A stretch of DNA of 26,776 bases from contig CAYMII010000045.1 in NCBI GenBank assembly GCA_964390565.1, forward strand, positions 1 to 26,776. Reading direction: 5' to 3'. Made by a program: the position numbers and the translations under genes. This DNA comes from UBA8529 sp964390565. GTDB taxonomy: Bacteria; Bacteroidota; Bacteroidia; Bacteroidales; Tenuifilaceae. Below the pieces are notes generated by a model. The model was not told the DNA's origin and searched no databases. It was given only the letters and a program-made list of their open reading frames with translations. Positions 1 to 6,547 of the stretch are shown here, piece by piece. Positions within the stretch are counted from its first letter, which is position 1, and each line of letters begins with the position of its first letter.

Positions 1-2
1 AA

Positions 3-680
3 ACCGATAGCGATTATATTTGCGATATTCAGGCTCCTTGCTTTCAAATGCTTAGCCCCGAAGAGGTTGAATTAGTTCGAGCAAGCAAAACACAGGTGCT
101 TTTCCGTAAAGGCGATAATCTCACCAAACAGGGTGCCTTTGCATCGTATGTACTATTTGTTATTAAAGGGTTAGCAAAGCAATATATCGAAGGGGATTCA
201 ACAAGAAATTATAACCTTAGGATCATCAAACCGGGAGAATTCGTAGGGCTTTCGGCAGTTTTTACAAAAAACACGTTTAATTACTCATCGGTTGCAATTA
301 CGGATTGTCAGGTTTTACTAGTTGAGAAGGATGCTATTGGCAAGGTTGCCAAGCAAAACGGCATGTTTGGTTTCAATATCATTAAAAGATACTGCGAGCA
401 AAACTCAAACCTGTTCGATACTGTTAGAACGATAGTATACAAGCAAATGAATGGTCGTATGGCCGATACCCTGCTTTATATCGATAATTTTAAGGTCGAA
501 AATGAGGAGGTTTTCCAACTACTATCACGTAAGGATATAGCCGATTTTGCAGGAATATCAACAGAAAGTGCGGTTAAACTGCTAAAGACCTTTGAAAAGG
601 ATGGCCTAATTAAGCTGAACGAAAAGGATATTGAGATTCTGAACAGGGAGAGCCTTGCTCAAATTGCTAAGAGAGGATAA
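3..680 (+). CDS. Crp/Fnr-family transcriptional regulator, 5' end outside the window
   Basis: This is a cyclic-nucleotide-binding-fold (cupin-like) regulator with a C-terminal winged helix. The sensor part includes GDNLTKQGAFASYVLFVIKG and a GEFVGLSAVF segment. The HTH is the LLSRKDIADFAGISTESAVK region, followed by LLKTFEKDGLIK. An ATG lies at 48, but the frame stays open to base 3 and encodes YICDIQAPCFQ just before it. Related Bacteroidota regulators carry a similar Cys-containing N-terminus, so the true start is probably left of the window and the ATG at 48 would cut the protein short. The two upstream Cys could bind a cofactor, but this is only a suggestion. The gene faces the peptide/radical SAM operon across a hairpin and is a plausible, unproven regulator of it. 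Confidence 0.88.
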   Translation, partial: TDSDYICDIQAPCFQMLSPEEVELVRASKTQVLFRKGDNLTKQGAFASYVLFVIKGLAKQYIEGDSTRNYNLRIIKPGEFVGLSAVFTKNTFNYSSVAITDCQVLLVEKDAIGKVAKQNGMFGFNIIKRYCEQNSNLFDTVRTIVYKQMNGRMADTLLYIDNFKVENEEVFQLLSRKDIADFAGISTESAVKLLKTFEKDGLIKLNEKDIEILNRESLAQIAKRG

Positions 681-723
681 TCAAAAAAAGCCACCATTAT
701 GCTCAGTGGAACTCATTTTTAAC

Positions 724-775
724 CTCTGTGTAACTCTGTGTAAATAAAAAACTTGTTACACAGAGAGCCACAGAG
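724..775. terminator. Long inverted repeat between convergent genes, likely bidirectional terminator
   Basis: The left arm (724-743) carries CTCTGTGTAA twice in tandem. The right arm (756-775) is its near reverse complement, with 17 of 20 positions matching and the inner 10 bp (734-743 with 756-765) perfect. The loop is the A-rich 744-755. It lies between the end of the Crp/Fnr gene and the end of the DUF302 gene, where a two-way terminator would be expected. The motif belongs to the same CTCTGTG/CACAGAG repeat family as 7588-7823 and 15268-15507. Confidence 0.6.
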
Positions 776-835
776 TAAAATTAATTAAACGGTTCTCTCT
801 AAATGGCTTAACTCTTATCTAAATGCCACGTATTC

Positions 836-1243
836 TTACAAATCCCCAATCACTGATTTTACAATCTGCATCGATTCATCAGTAGCGCCTTTAATAGCCT
901 CAACAGCAACAGCACTCATGCCAGATGTCATCGAAGACATGTTTAATAGCGCAACATAGGTTTTCCCATCCTCTTTCTGATAAACAGATATACGGCAAGG
1001 CATCATTACAGAAACAATCCTCTCGTCACTTCTCTCGAGCATTTTGCCTGAAAACACAGGTTTACATATCTCAATTACCTGCACAGGAAGCACCTCTTTT
1101 CCTGCTTTAGCAAGCGATTGCTGAAGATTATGAGTTGCAGGGTTTTGCCATTCTTTAAGAGCAGCAGCGGCTACAAGTTTTTCAACTGTTGTTTCCACAT
1201 TGAAAGGGCTAACGTGTTCAATGATAATCTGATTTGTGCTCAT
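836..1243 (-). CDS. DUF302 family protein
   Basis: This 135-residue soluble protein has no signal peptide. It matches the DUF302 pattern: an N-terminal strand-helix segment (FNVETTVEKLVAAA) and a central block of MMPCRISVYQKEDGKTYV followed by LLNMSSM. One Cys sits in the family's typical PCR position and a second in EICKPVF. The biochemical function of DUF302 is not established. It is the last gene of the minus-strand operon, starting 19 bp after the thioredoxin/reductase fusion, so it is probably co-transcribed with the peptide/radical SAM genes. Its Cys residues and redox neighbour fit a thiol-related role, but that is inference. Confidence 0.85.
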   Translation of the reverse strand: MSTNQIIIEHVSPFNVETTVEKLVAAAALKEWQNPATHNLQQSLAKAGKEVLPVQVIEICKPVFSGKMLERSDERIVSVMMPCRISVYQKEDGKTYVALLNMSSMTSGMSAVAVEAIKGATDESMQIVKSVIGDL

Positions 1244-1262
1244 AGCAATATTGTTTTAGTGA

Positions 1263-2531
1263 TTAACTTAATTCCTTTGCAATGGCAATTGCAGCAATGG
1301 TTCCATCGGCAACAGCCGTAGTTATTTGCCTATATTTTTTACTGATAACATCGCCAACAGCGTATACATCTTTCATGCTGGTTTGCATATCCTCATCAGT
1401 TTTAATGTATCCCCATTTATCAAGTTCCAGCTTTTCCTTAAACATCTCGATATTTGGTTTCATCCCAATAAATACGAATACTCCGTCGCTAACGAGTTTG
1501 CGCCTTTCCTTTGTTTTAAGATCTTCAATCTCAGTCACAATCTTATCGCCCTCGCGAACAAACGATCTGGGTTCATGCTCAAAAAGAGGATTAACTTTAG
1601 GGTTAACAAGCAATTTCTCTTGTGCCTGTTTATTGGCTGTAAAAGCAGCAAATTGGTGTACCATAGTAATTTTGCTGGCAAACTTGCTAATGAAATCGGC
1701 CTCTTCAACGGCAGAGTTTCCTCCACCAATAACAACAACCTCTTTATCGCCATAGTACTTTGCATCGCAAGTAGCACAATAGGAAATTCCTTTGCCTTTA
1801 TACTCTCTCTCGCCTGGAATGCCCATTAAATTTGGCGATGTACCCGTTGCAATAATAATTTTCTTGGCTTTTATGGTTTCAAATTCATCAACAACAATCT
1901 CCTTCTTTTCCAAATCTATTTTGGTAACATCAACGGCTACCTTATAAATGGTTCCGCATTGCTTGGTTTGCTCCGACATATTATGCGATAGCATATATCC
2001 TGGTTGTGGATTAACAAAGCCGGGATAGTTGGAGACCTCGTGGGTTGTAGATACTTGTCCACCAGGCAAAGCAATATCAATAAGCGCAGTATTTATTTTA
2101 GCTTGACAAAGGTATAATCCTGCTGTAAGACCTGCTGGACCTGCACCAAGGACAACCACATCAAATTCTGATATTGATGGCTTAATTTGAGATTTTATCT
2201 CTTTAACCCTATTAGCAGGCAACATGCTATCGAGCTGATGAATAATATCGCTACGCTTGATTCCTCCCGACATACTCTTTTCTAGCTGAATACCATTATC
2301 AAAAAATACGAGCGTTGGTGAAGACTTTACGCCTAACTTTTCAGCCAAAGGCTTGTTTTGCTGGCGAAACATCTTTACAAACTTGATATCGTTTCCGTAA
2401 AGATTTGCCAACCCTTCAAATTTGGGGGCTAATGCCTCGCATGGAGGACACTCTGTTGAATAAAAATCAAGTACCACCTTGCCCCCGGCAAGAACTTCCG
2501 TCTCAAATTCAGTTGATGTTATCTCTTTCAT
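1263..2531 (-). CDS. Thioredoxin-thioredoxin reductase fusion protein
   Basis: The 422-residue protein joins two redox modules. Residues 1-105 are a thioredoxin fold with active site C28-P-P-C31 (in TECPPCEALAP) instead of the usual WCGPC, plus the cis-Pro segment SSPTLVFF. Residues 120-422 are a TrxB-like flavoprotein: FAD motif GAGPAG (129-134), redox pair C252-A-T-C255, nucleotide-binding GGGNSA (269-274) and the C-terminal AVGD FAD motif (391-394). The segment that normally reads HRRxxFRA and holds the NADPH 2'-phosphate reads HQFAAFTA (292-299), so the Arg residues are missing. NADH, a ferredoxin or another donor may be used. Known fusions of this type, as in Mycobacterium leprae, put the reductase first; here thioredoxin comes first. 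It starts 11 bp after the DUF1847 gene and could supply electrons to the ArsM-like enzyme or to the peptide's thiols. Confidence 0.93.
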   Translation of the reverse strand: MKEITSTEFETEVLAGGKVVLDFYSTECPPCEALAPKFEGLANLYGNDIKFVKMFRQQNKPLAEKLGVKSSPTLVFFDNGIQLEKSMSGGIKRSDIIHQLDSMLPANRVKEIKSQIKPSISEFDVVVLGAGPAGLTAGLYLCQAKINTALIDIALPGGQVSTTHEVSNYPGFVNPQPGYMLSHNMSEQTKQCGTIYKVAVDVTKIDLEKKEIVVDEFETIKAKKIIIATGTSPNLMGIPGEREYKGKGISYCATCDAKYYGDKEVVVIGGGNSAVEEADFISKFASKITMVHQFAAFTANKQAQEKLLVNPKVNPLFEHEPRSFVREGDKIVTEIEDLKTKERRKLVSDGVFVFIGMKPNIEMFKEKLELDKWGYIKTDEDMQTSMKDVYAVGDVISKKYRQITTAVADGTIAAIAIAKELS

Positions 2532-2542
2532 ATCTAATTATT

Positions 2543-3094
2543 TTAATTTCTTAATGCTTTAATAGGATTGTTATTATGAACCCTATCCTTAACTACCAAG
2601 GTAGTTGTATATGACTTTATTTGCTTTTGAAAAATAATATCGTGACCAAGGCATAATCCCATTGTCAATGTAAAATCAACATTCTCGCTGTTTATCTGCT
2701 CTGCTTGTGCCAACGGATTACACGATACTTTATGGTTTTCGCTTTCCAAATTCACTTCCGATTGCTTGAATCCTCCAGTTGTACATGAAACGGGGTAAGT
2801 TTTAAATCCCGACTCACGAAAGATTTGAGCTACCAATGCAGCATCGGGTTCCATACCATAGCAGTAAGCGATTCCAATTCGTTGAAAATTCATTTCCTTC
2901 GAAAATTCAATCACCTCCTGCAAACGCGATAGCGTTCCTGCCCTACCATTGTCAACCAAATTTGCTGCTGCTTGAATAATCTTTTGATTATTTGGTAGAT
3001 GATATTTCTGAATCAACCCCTCAGCATCAAACTTCTGAGCGCTGCACGATACAGTGGTTCTACAACTTTTAGTATTACATTTTGTACAATCCAT
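2543..3094 (-). CDS. DUF1847 family Cys-rich, probably metal-binding protein
   Basis: I chose the ATG at 3094, giving a 183-residue protein that begins MDCTKC one base after the stop of the radical SAM gene. The in-frame ATG at 3118 would overlap that gene. The N-terminus has a Cys cluster (C3, C6, C11, C17) of the kind that binds zinc or an iron-sulfur cluster. Further Cys occur in IAYCYGMEPD, YPVSCTTGGF, KVSCNPLAQA and TMGLCLGHD. These blocks match the DUF1847 family, described as putatively metal-binding and of unknown function. The one-base spacing implies translational coupling to the radical SAM enzyme, so the two probably act together. Confidence 0.87.
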   Translation of the reverse strand: MDCTKCNTKSCRTTVSCSAQKFDAEGLIQKYHLPNNQKIIQAAANLVDNGRAGTLSRLQEVIEFSKEMNFQRIGIAYCYGMEPDAALVAQIFRESGFKTYPVSCTTGGFKQSEVNLESENHKVSCNPLAQAEQINSENVDFTLTMGLCLGHDIIFQKQIKSYTTTLVVKDRVHNNNPIKALRN

Positions 3095-3095
3095 C

Positions 3096-4418
3096 TTAAC
3101 TTTCAAAGTATGATGCAAAGCCTAACTCAAGCAAATCCTTTACAGGACGACAATCCGACGAACAAACATTACCCGTTCTATTTTTTGCAACCGAACCACA
3201 TCCTCCTCCACATGCCAACTGCAAGTTGCATGAGTTGCATTCACTAATAGCGGTAACATCTCTACTTTCCCAAGCGTTAATCATATCCTCTTTCTTTGAT
3301 ACTTCAGGAAAGAATGTACCTAACGATTCATCGGCCTTGCCAACAGTTGCTGTACACGAATAGATGTGCCCAGTGTAATCAAAGGCCCATTCCGATTTGC
3401 AAGCGGGGCACGAGTCGAACAATGGCTCAGGCAAACTGCCGTTCTCGGAAAGAAATTTTGAAATGGAATATGCTGGTTTGTAAAAATCAACAATATAAGG
3501 GTGTTGCTTTATCAACTCATAAAGGTTCTCATATAGCGAAACCCTGCTGAAAAGCTTATCGGGCGACGATTGGCAATGATGAAGCTCATAGTTACGGCCA
3601 ATCTGTGTTTTAAAGTATGGGCTAGTTGTCCAACCTTTATCAATGGCAAATCGAGCGAGTTCAGGAAGATTATCAATATTCTCCTTATCAACCACCATCC
3701 TAAGGTTTACGGTTAGATGGTTGGCAATACAAGCATCGATGCCTTCTACAATTTTATTAAAAGTGTCTGCTCCGCCTTTTAAAAACCTTCGTTTATTATG
3801 GATTGTAGCCGTTCCATCGAGCGTAATCTGAATCTCGCGAACTCTACCTTGCTTCAAAATATCAATATAATCAACAAGAGTATATCCATTTGTAACAAAA
3901 CTTACATCAAGCTTTGCTTCGTTCGATTTCTCAATCAAATACGATATCAACTCCTTTTGCTTAGGTGAGTTTAATAGGGGCTCGCCTCCAAAAACCGTGA
4001 TGTACTTTTTTCTTCCAGCAAATTCGCTTTGGATGTACTGAAAAAAAGCATCTAGAATTTCGTTATCAATGGCACCTTTTGCAGGAGCATATTCATCCTG
4101 ATAGCAATACGAACAGGCAAAATTGCAGCTGTAGTTTGGAACGAAGAAGAGCTGAATCTCATCATCCTCGCGACTGTCGATAAAATCGAGGTATTTACTT
4201 CTATAGATTTTTGTCTCCTCCTTCTCATCAACCCAATAACCCTTTTCCGATAGTTCCTTTAAGAAATCATCATCTACAGCCTGATTATTCTTAACCCTAT
4301 TAATCTTTTCAGCATCAATAGAATCAACAATATCGGCATTACCCGTAAGAAGGTTTACAATAAAGTAGTTCTCAGAGTCCTTAATCTTTGAAAATATGTT
4401 GTGTTTAGAAAAAATCAT
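3096..4418 (-). CDS. Radical SAM/SPASM peptide-maturase-like enzyme
   Basis: This 440-residue enzyme has the canonical radical SAM cluster motif C98-x3-C102-x2-C105 in SCNFACSYCYQ, then a FGGEPLL segment and SFVTNGYT, ITLDG and LRMVVDKEN blocks typical of anSME/PqqE-like enzymes. The C-terminus is a full SPASM domain for auxiliary Fe-S clusters: C337, C340, C355, C394, C397, C403, C407, C419 and C423. Residues 1-90 precede the barrel and could act as a PqqD-like peptide-recognition region, though I see no clear motif. SPASM enzymes commonly install thioether or carbon-carbon bonds in short peptides. A 32-codon Cys-containing gene lies 76 bp upstream behind a hairpin, making it the obvious substrate candidate. 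The exact modification cannot be read from the sequence. Confidence 0.93.
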   Translation of the reverse strand: MIFSKHNIFSKIKDSENYFIVNLLTGNADIVDSIDAEKINRVKNNQAVDDDFLKELSEKGYWVDEKEETKIYRSKYLDFIDSREDDEIQLFFVPNYSCNFACSYCYQDEYAPAKGAIDNEILDAFFQYIQSEFAGRKKYITVFGGEPLLNSPKQKELISYLIEKSNEAKLDVSFVTNGYTLVDYIDILKQGRVREIQITLDGTATIHNKRRFLKGGADTFNKIVEGIDACIANHLTVNLRMVVDKENIDNLPELARFAIDKGWTTSPYFKTQIGRNYELHHCQSSPDKLFSRVSLYENLYELIKQHPYIVDFYKPAYSISKFLSENGSLPEPLFDSCPACKSEWAFDYTGHIYSCTATVGKADESLGTFFPEVSKKEDMINAWESRDVTAISECNSCNLQLACGGGCGSVAKNRTGNVCSSDCRPVKDLLELGFASYFES

Positions 4419-4439
4419 AATGTTTGAGTTAATGATAAA

Positions 4440-4487
4440 AGAACCAAGAATTAATGAAGCGATAATTGCCCTCTAATTCTTGGTTCT
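4440..4487 (-). terminator. Hairpin between precursor peptide gene and radical SAM gene, likely partial terminator
   Basis: Two perfectly complementary 14-nt arms, AGAACCAAGAATTA at 4440-4453 and TAATTCTTGGTTCT at 4474-4487, enclose a 20-nt loop. Reading the minus strand, the stem is followed at once by TTTTATC, giving a hairpin plus T-tract. It begins 8 nt after the peptide stop codon and ends 21 nt before the radical SAM start. This position suits a leaky terminator or RNA-end stabiliser that yields more peptide mRNA than enzyme mRNA, a common arrangement in RiPP operons. Confidence 0.75.
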
Positions 4488-4494
4488 ACCAAAA

Positions 4495-4593
4495 CTAATC
4501 GTGGCAACCAGCAACTTTCTTCGAAACTTTCGCACAGCACTGTGCAACTTTTGCCACAACTTCAATCTTCTTCTTTTTAATTAAACTTTTCAT
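4495..4593 (-). CDS. Small Cys-containing peptide, candidate RiPP precursor
   Basis: A 32-residue reading frame runs from ATG at 4593 to TAG at 4495. The N-terminal half is lysine-rich (MKSLIKKKKIEVVAKVAQ, residues 1-18, without its last residue if cut at V16). It then has the adjacent pair C19-C20, a second basic stretch (KVSKK) and the C-terminal motif A-G-C30-H31-D32. There is no signal peptide. Supporting evidence is positional: it sits in a 160-bp gap within an otherwise tight operon, directly before a radical SAM/SPASM gene, with a terminator-like hairpin just after its stop. The basic part may act as leader and the Cys-containing end as core. A short chance frame remains possible, but the Cys pattern and hairpin argue against it. 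I do not recognise a described peptide family here. Confidence 0.72.
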   Translation of the reverse strand: MKSLIKKKKIEVVAKVAQCCAKVSKKVAGCHD

Positions 4594-4654
4594 TTTAAAA
4601 TGATTAGAGAATTATATGCTATTAATACAAATTATAGCCAACCTTTAACTTTAA

Positions 4655-5305
4655 CTAGTGCCCGCAACTGCACTTGCATGATGGTTTCTTAGCAGCGATA
4701 GTCCAGCTAGCAACCTTAATTTTACCTTTATCATAAGGTGCCGACTCCTCAATTATCTCAACAGATGAAAACCCGGCATTTTCAAGATGCTTCAAATACT
4801 CCTCGCGAGTAACTGAACCAGCCCAGCATTCTGCAACGGCCGCAGGATCATTCTTGTACTCCTCTGGAACTGGAGTTGTTGAATAGATATCGCTTATTAC
4901 AAACCGTCCGCCACCCTTCAGTATTCGATAAATCTCATTCCAAACAGCCTGCTTATCGGATGCGTGATTGAGCGTACAATTGGAGATTACCAAATCGGCA
5001 ACTTTAGAAGGTAAATCAAGGTTCTCGAGTTCACTTTTTACAAACTTAACGTTTGTAGCATTGAATTTCTCGGCATTTTTACGTGCCTTCTGAAGCATTC
5101 CATCTGAAATATCAATACCATAAACAAAACCTGTTTCGCCAACCGATTCGGCCATTCGTAAAACATCTGTACCACGACCGCTACCCAAATCGACACAAAC
5201 TTCACCTTTAAGAGGTTCAGCATAATTAATTGCACCTCCACATGATAGGCAGCAATCAGACTCTGCCAATTCGCTATACCTGCTATTTATTGCTTTTACT
5301 TCCAT
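4655..5305 (-). CDS. ArsM-like SAM-dependent methyltransferase, short form
   Basis: This 216-residue class I methyltransferase has SAM motif I D39-L-G-S-G-R-G45, then YGIDISDGML and a motif IV-like VISNCTLNH. It resembles arsenite methyltransferases throughout. Cys residues fall where ArsM enzymes bind As(III): C18-C19 near the N-terminus, C110 in ISNC and C160 in AECWAG. The C-terminus ends in a second cluster, C210-K-C-S-C-G-H216. It is shorter than typical ArsM (roughly 260-380 residues) and lacks the usual C-terminal region. It is the first gene of the operon, 61 bp before the peptide gene. Either a metalloid (arsenic, possibly another) or a peptide thiol could be the methyl acceptor. Trx-dependent ArsM chemistry fits the Trx/TrxR fusion in the operon, but no other ars gene is seen. 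Confidence 0.85.
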   Translation of the reverse strand: MEVKAINSRYSELAESDCCLSCGGAINYAEPLKGEVCVDLGSGRGTDVLRMAESVGETGFVYGIDISDGMLQKARKNAEKFNATNVKFVKSELENLDLPSKVADLVISNCTLNHASDKQAVWNEIYRILKGGGRFVISDIYSTTPVPEEYKNDPAAVAECWAGSVTREEYLKHLENAGFSSVEIIEESAPYDKGKIKVASWTIAAKKPSCKCSCGH

Positions 5306-5345
5306 TTTTATTATCGTAAATTACTAAATATTAACACCTTTTACA

Positions 5346-5394
5346 ACGATTCTTGATTAAAATTGAAAACGATTCTTTTTGAATAATCAAGAAT
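5346..5394. promoter_or_regulatory. Inverted and direct repeats in the leader of the ArsM-like gene
   Basis: A perfect 11-bp inverted repeat, ATTCTTGATTA (5349-5359) and TAATCAAGAAT (5384-5394), lies 44 bp upstream of the ArsM-like start. Overlapping it is a direct repeat ACGATTCTT at 5346-5354 and 5369-5377, 23 bp apart, about two helical turns. It could be an operator or an RNA hairpin in the 5' leader. The half-sites TTGAT and ATCAA resemble Fnr half-sites, but the spacing is far too long for a standard Fnr box. Confidence 0.45.
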
Positions 5395-5406
5395 AAATTT
5401 ACACTG

Positions 5407-5414
5407 CAAAGTTA
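5407..5414 (-). promoter_or_regulatory. Candidate -7 promoter element for the peptide operon
   Basis: On the minus strand this reads TAACTTTG, a full match to the Bacteroidota -7 consensus TAnnTTTG, about 100 bp upstream of the ArsM-like gene. The -33 box is weak: TTTA occurs, but with a short spacer. The same octamer precedes two other minus-strand genes, at 10075-10082 and 18746-18753. Confidence 0.45.
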
Positions 5415-5709
5415 CCATATCAATATTATATAAAGGTTTTTAATGTTTGGGTTTAAACAACCCAGCAATTGAATTTGGACAACTTTTTTATTGAACTAAA
5501 CCAACTTCAATCCTATTAAGTGTAATCATATTATAATAAACTCCTATTAAAACCATGGTTACATTAAAAAATCAATATAAAAAACTATAAAAAATTGATT
5601 ACAATACTCATAAATATGAGGCATATAATAATTTCAAATATTTTGAAATAAAATACTCCTCAAAAATTATCAGTTTATTTAAACAAAATATCAGTTTTTA
5701 ACTTTAGCA

Positions 5710-5740
5710 TTAGTCTTATAATGCAAATTTCATATATTTG
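5710..5740 (+). promoter_or_regulatory. Bacteroidota-type promoter of the metallo-hydrolase gene
   Basis: A TTAG -33-like box (5710-5713), a 19-nt spacer and a full -7 box TATATTTG (5733-5740) match the Bacteroidota housekeeping pattern. Transcription would start near 5747, leaving a very short leader before the ATG at 5763. Confidence 0.6.
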
Positions 5741-5762
5741 ATTTCAAACAAAAAAAAATAAA

Positions 5763-6518
5763 ATGAAACTAATTATCTCTTTTAAAACGCTTATTGTAAT
5801 AGTTCTAACAATACTAGGAAATTTAAACTTCGCATATTCTCATGAAGTTGATACAATCCCAACAAAAAAAGGCAACCTTATTATCCATTTTCTTGGTCAC
5901 GGAACATTGATGTTTGAATATGATGGTAAAGTAATCCATATTGACCCATATTCAAAAGTTGCCGATTATACAAAACTGCCCAAAGCAGATCTTATACTTA
6001 TTACTCATGAACATAAAGATCATCTTGATTCAATGGCTTTAGCTAATTGTTACAAATCAGGTACAGATCTATACTGGACTATAGAATGCAATAAGAGCAG
6101 TAAATACAAATCAAATATTGCAAAAATCCTTGTTAATGGTGATAGAATTATTTGGAAAGGAATTCTTATTGATGCTGTACCTGCTTATAATATTGTTAAC
6201 AAGAGAGCAAATGGTACATCATATCACCCAATAGATGAAGGCAATGGTTACATTTTGACAATTGGTGGCAAAAGAATTTATGTTGCAGGTGATACTGAGA
6301 ATATACCTGAAATGCTAAGATTTCGGCCAATTGATATAGCATTCTTACCAATGAATTTACCCTTTACAATGACCCCTGAAATGGCCAAAGATGCTGCATT
6401 AATGATTAGTCCAAAAATTCTTTATCCATACCATTATGGAAAAACAGATACATCCATTCTAGTTAACCTGTTAAAAGATACACCAAGTATTGAAGTAAGA
6501 ATCCGAAAAATGGAATAA
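5763..6518 (+). CDS. Exported metallo-beta-lactamase-fold hydrolase (UlaG/UPF0173-like)
   Basis: The 251-residue protein begins with a signal peptide: basic MKLIISFK, a hydrophobic stretch to about residue 22, and a probable cleavage after AYS at 26. The mature part is a metallo-beta-lactamase fold of the UPF0173/lactonase type: HFLGHGTLMFEYDGK, then IHIDPYS, the metal-binding motif H82-x-H84-x-D86-H87 (THEHKDH), AGDTENI and a late His in YPYHYGKTD. Such enzymes hydrolyse lactones, phosphodiesters or other small molecules; the substrate is unknown. Export to the periplasm is less common, since most UPF0173 proteins are cytosolic. It lies 29 bp before the next plus-strand gene, so the two are probably one operon. 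Confidence 0.88.
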   Translation: MKLIISFKTLIVIVLTILGNLNFAYSHEVDTIPTKKGNLIIHFLGHGTLMFEYDGKVIHIDPYSKVADYTKLPKADLILITHEHKDHLDSMALANCYKSGTDLYWTIECNKSSKYKSNIAKILVNGDRIIWKGILIDAVPAYNIVNKRANGTSYHPIDEGNGYILTIGGKRIYVAGDTENIPEMLRFRPIDIAFLPMNLPFTMTPEMAKDAALMISPKILYPYHYGKTDTSILVNLLKDTPSIEVRIRKME

Positions 6519-6547
6519 TCAAATACATAACTTTAACCTAAACCTAT

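Larger units (their letters stand above)
5306..5762. other. 457-bp divergent intergenic region, very AT-rich
   Basis: This spacer separates the divergent peptide operon and the metallo-hydrolase gene. Besides the promoter and leader elements listed separately, it holds two short palindromes, CTCATAAATATGAG at 5607-5620 and TTTCAAATATTTTGAAA at 5632-5648, and a direct repeat TCCTATTAA at 5511-5519 and 5542-5550. I see no convincing small gene in it. Confidence 0.5.

Noticed and set aside
4495..5305. Reading the ArsM-like region as a classical arsenic-resistance operon
   Set aside because: No ArsR, ArsC, arsenite pump or ArsP is present in the window; neighbours are peptide-maturation and redox genes.
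5349..5394. Standard Fnr box upstream of the ArsM-like gene
   Set aside because: TTGAT and ATCAA half-sites exist but are about 28 bp apart instead of 4, so a normal Fnr dimer would not fit.
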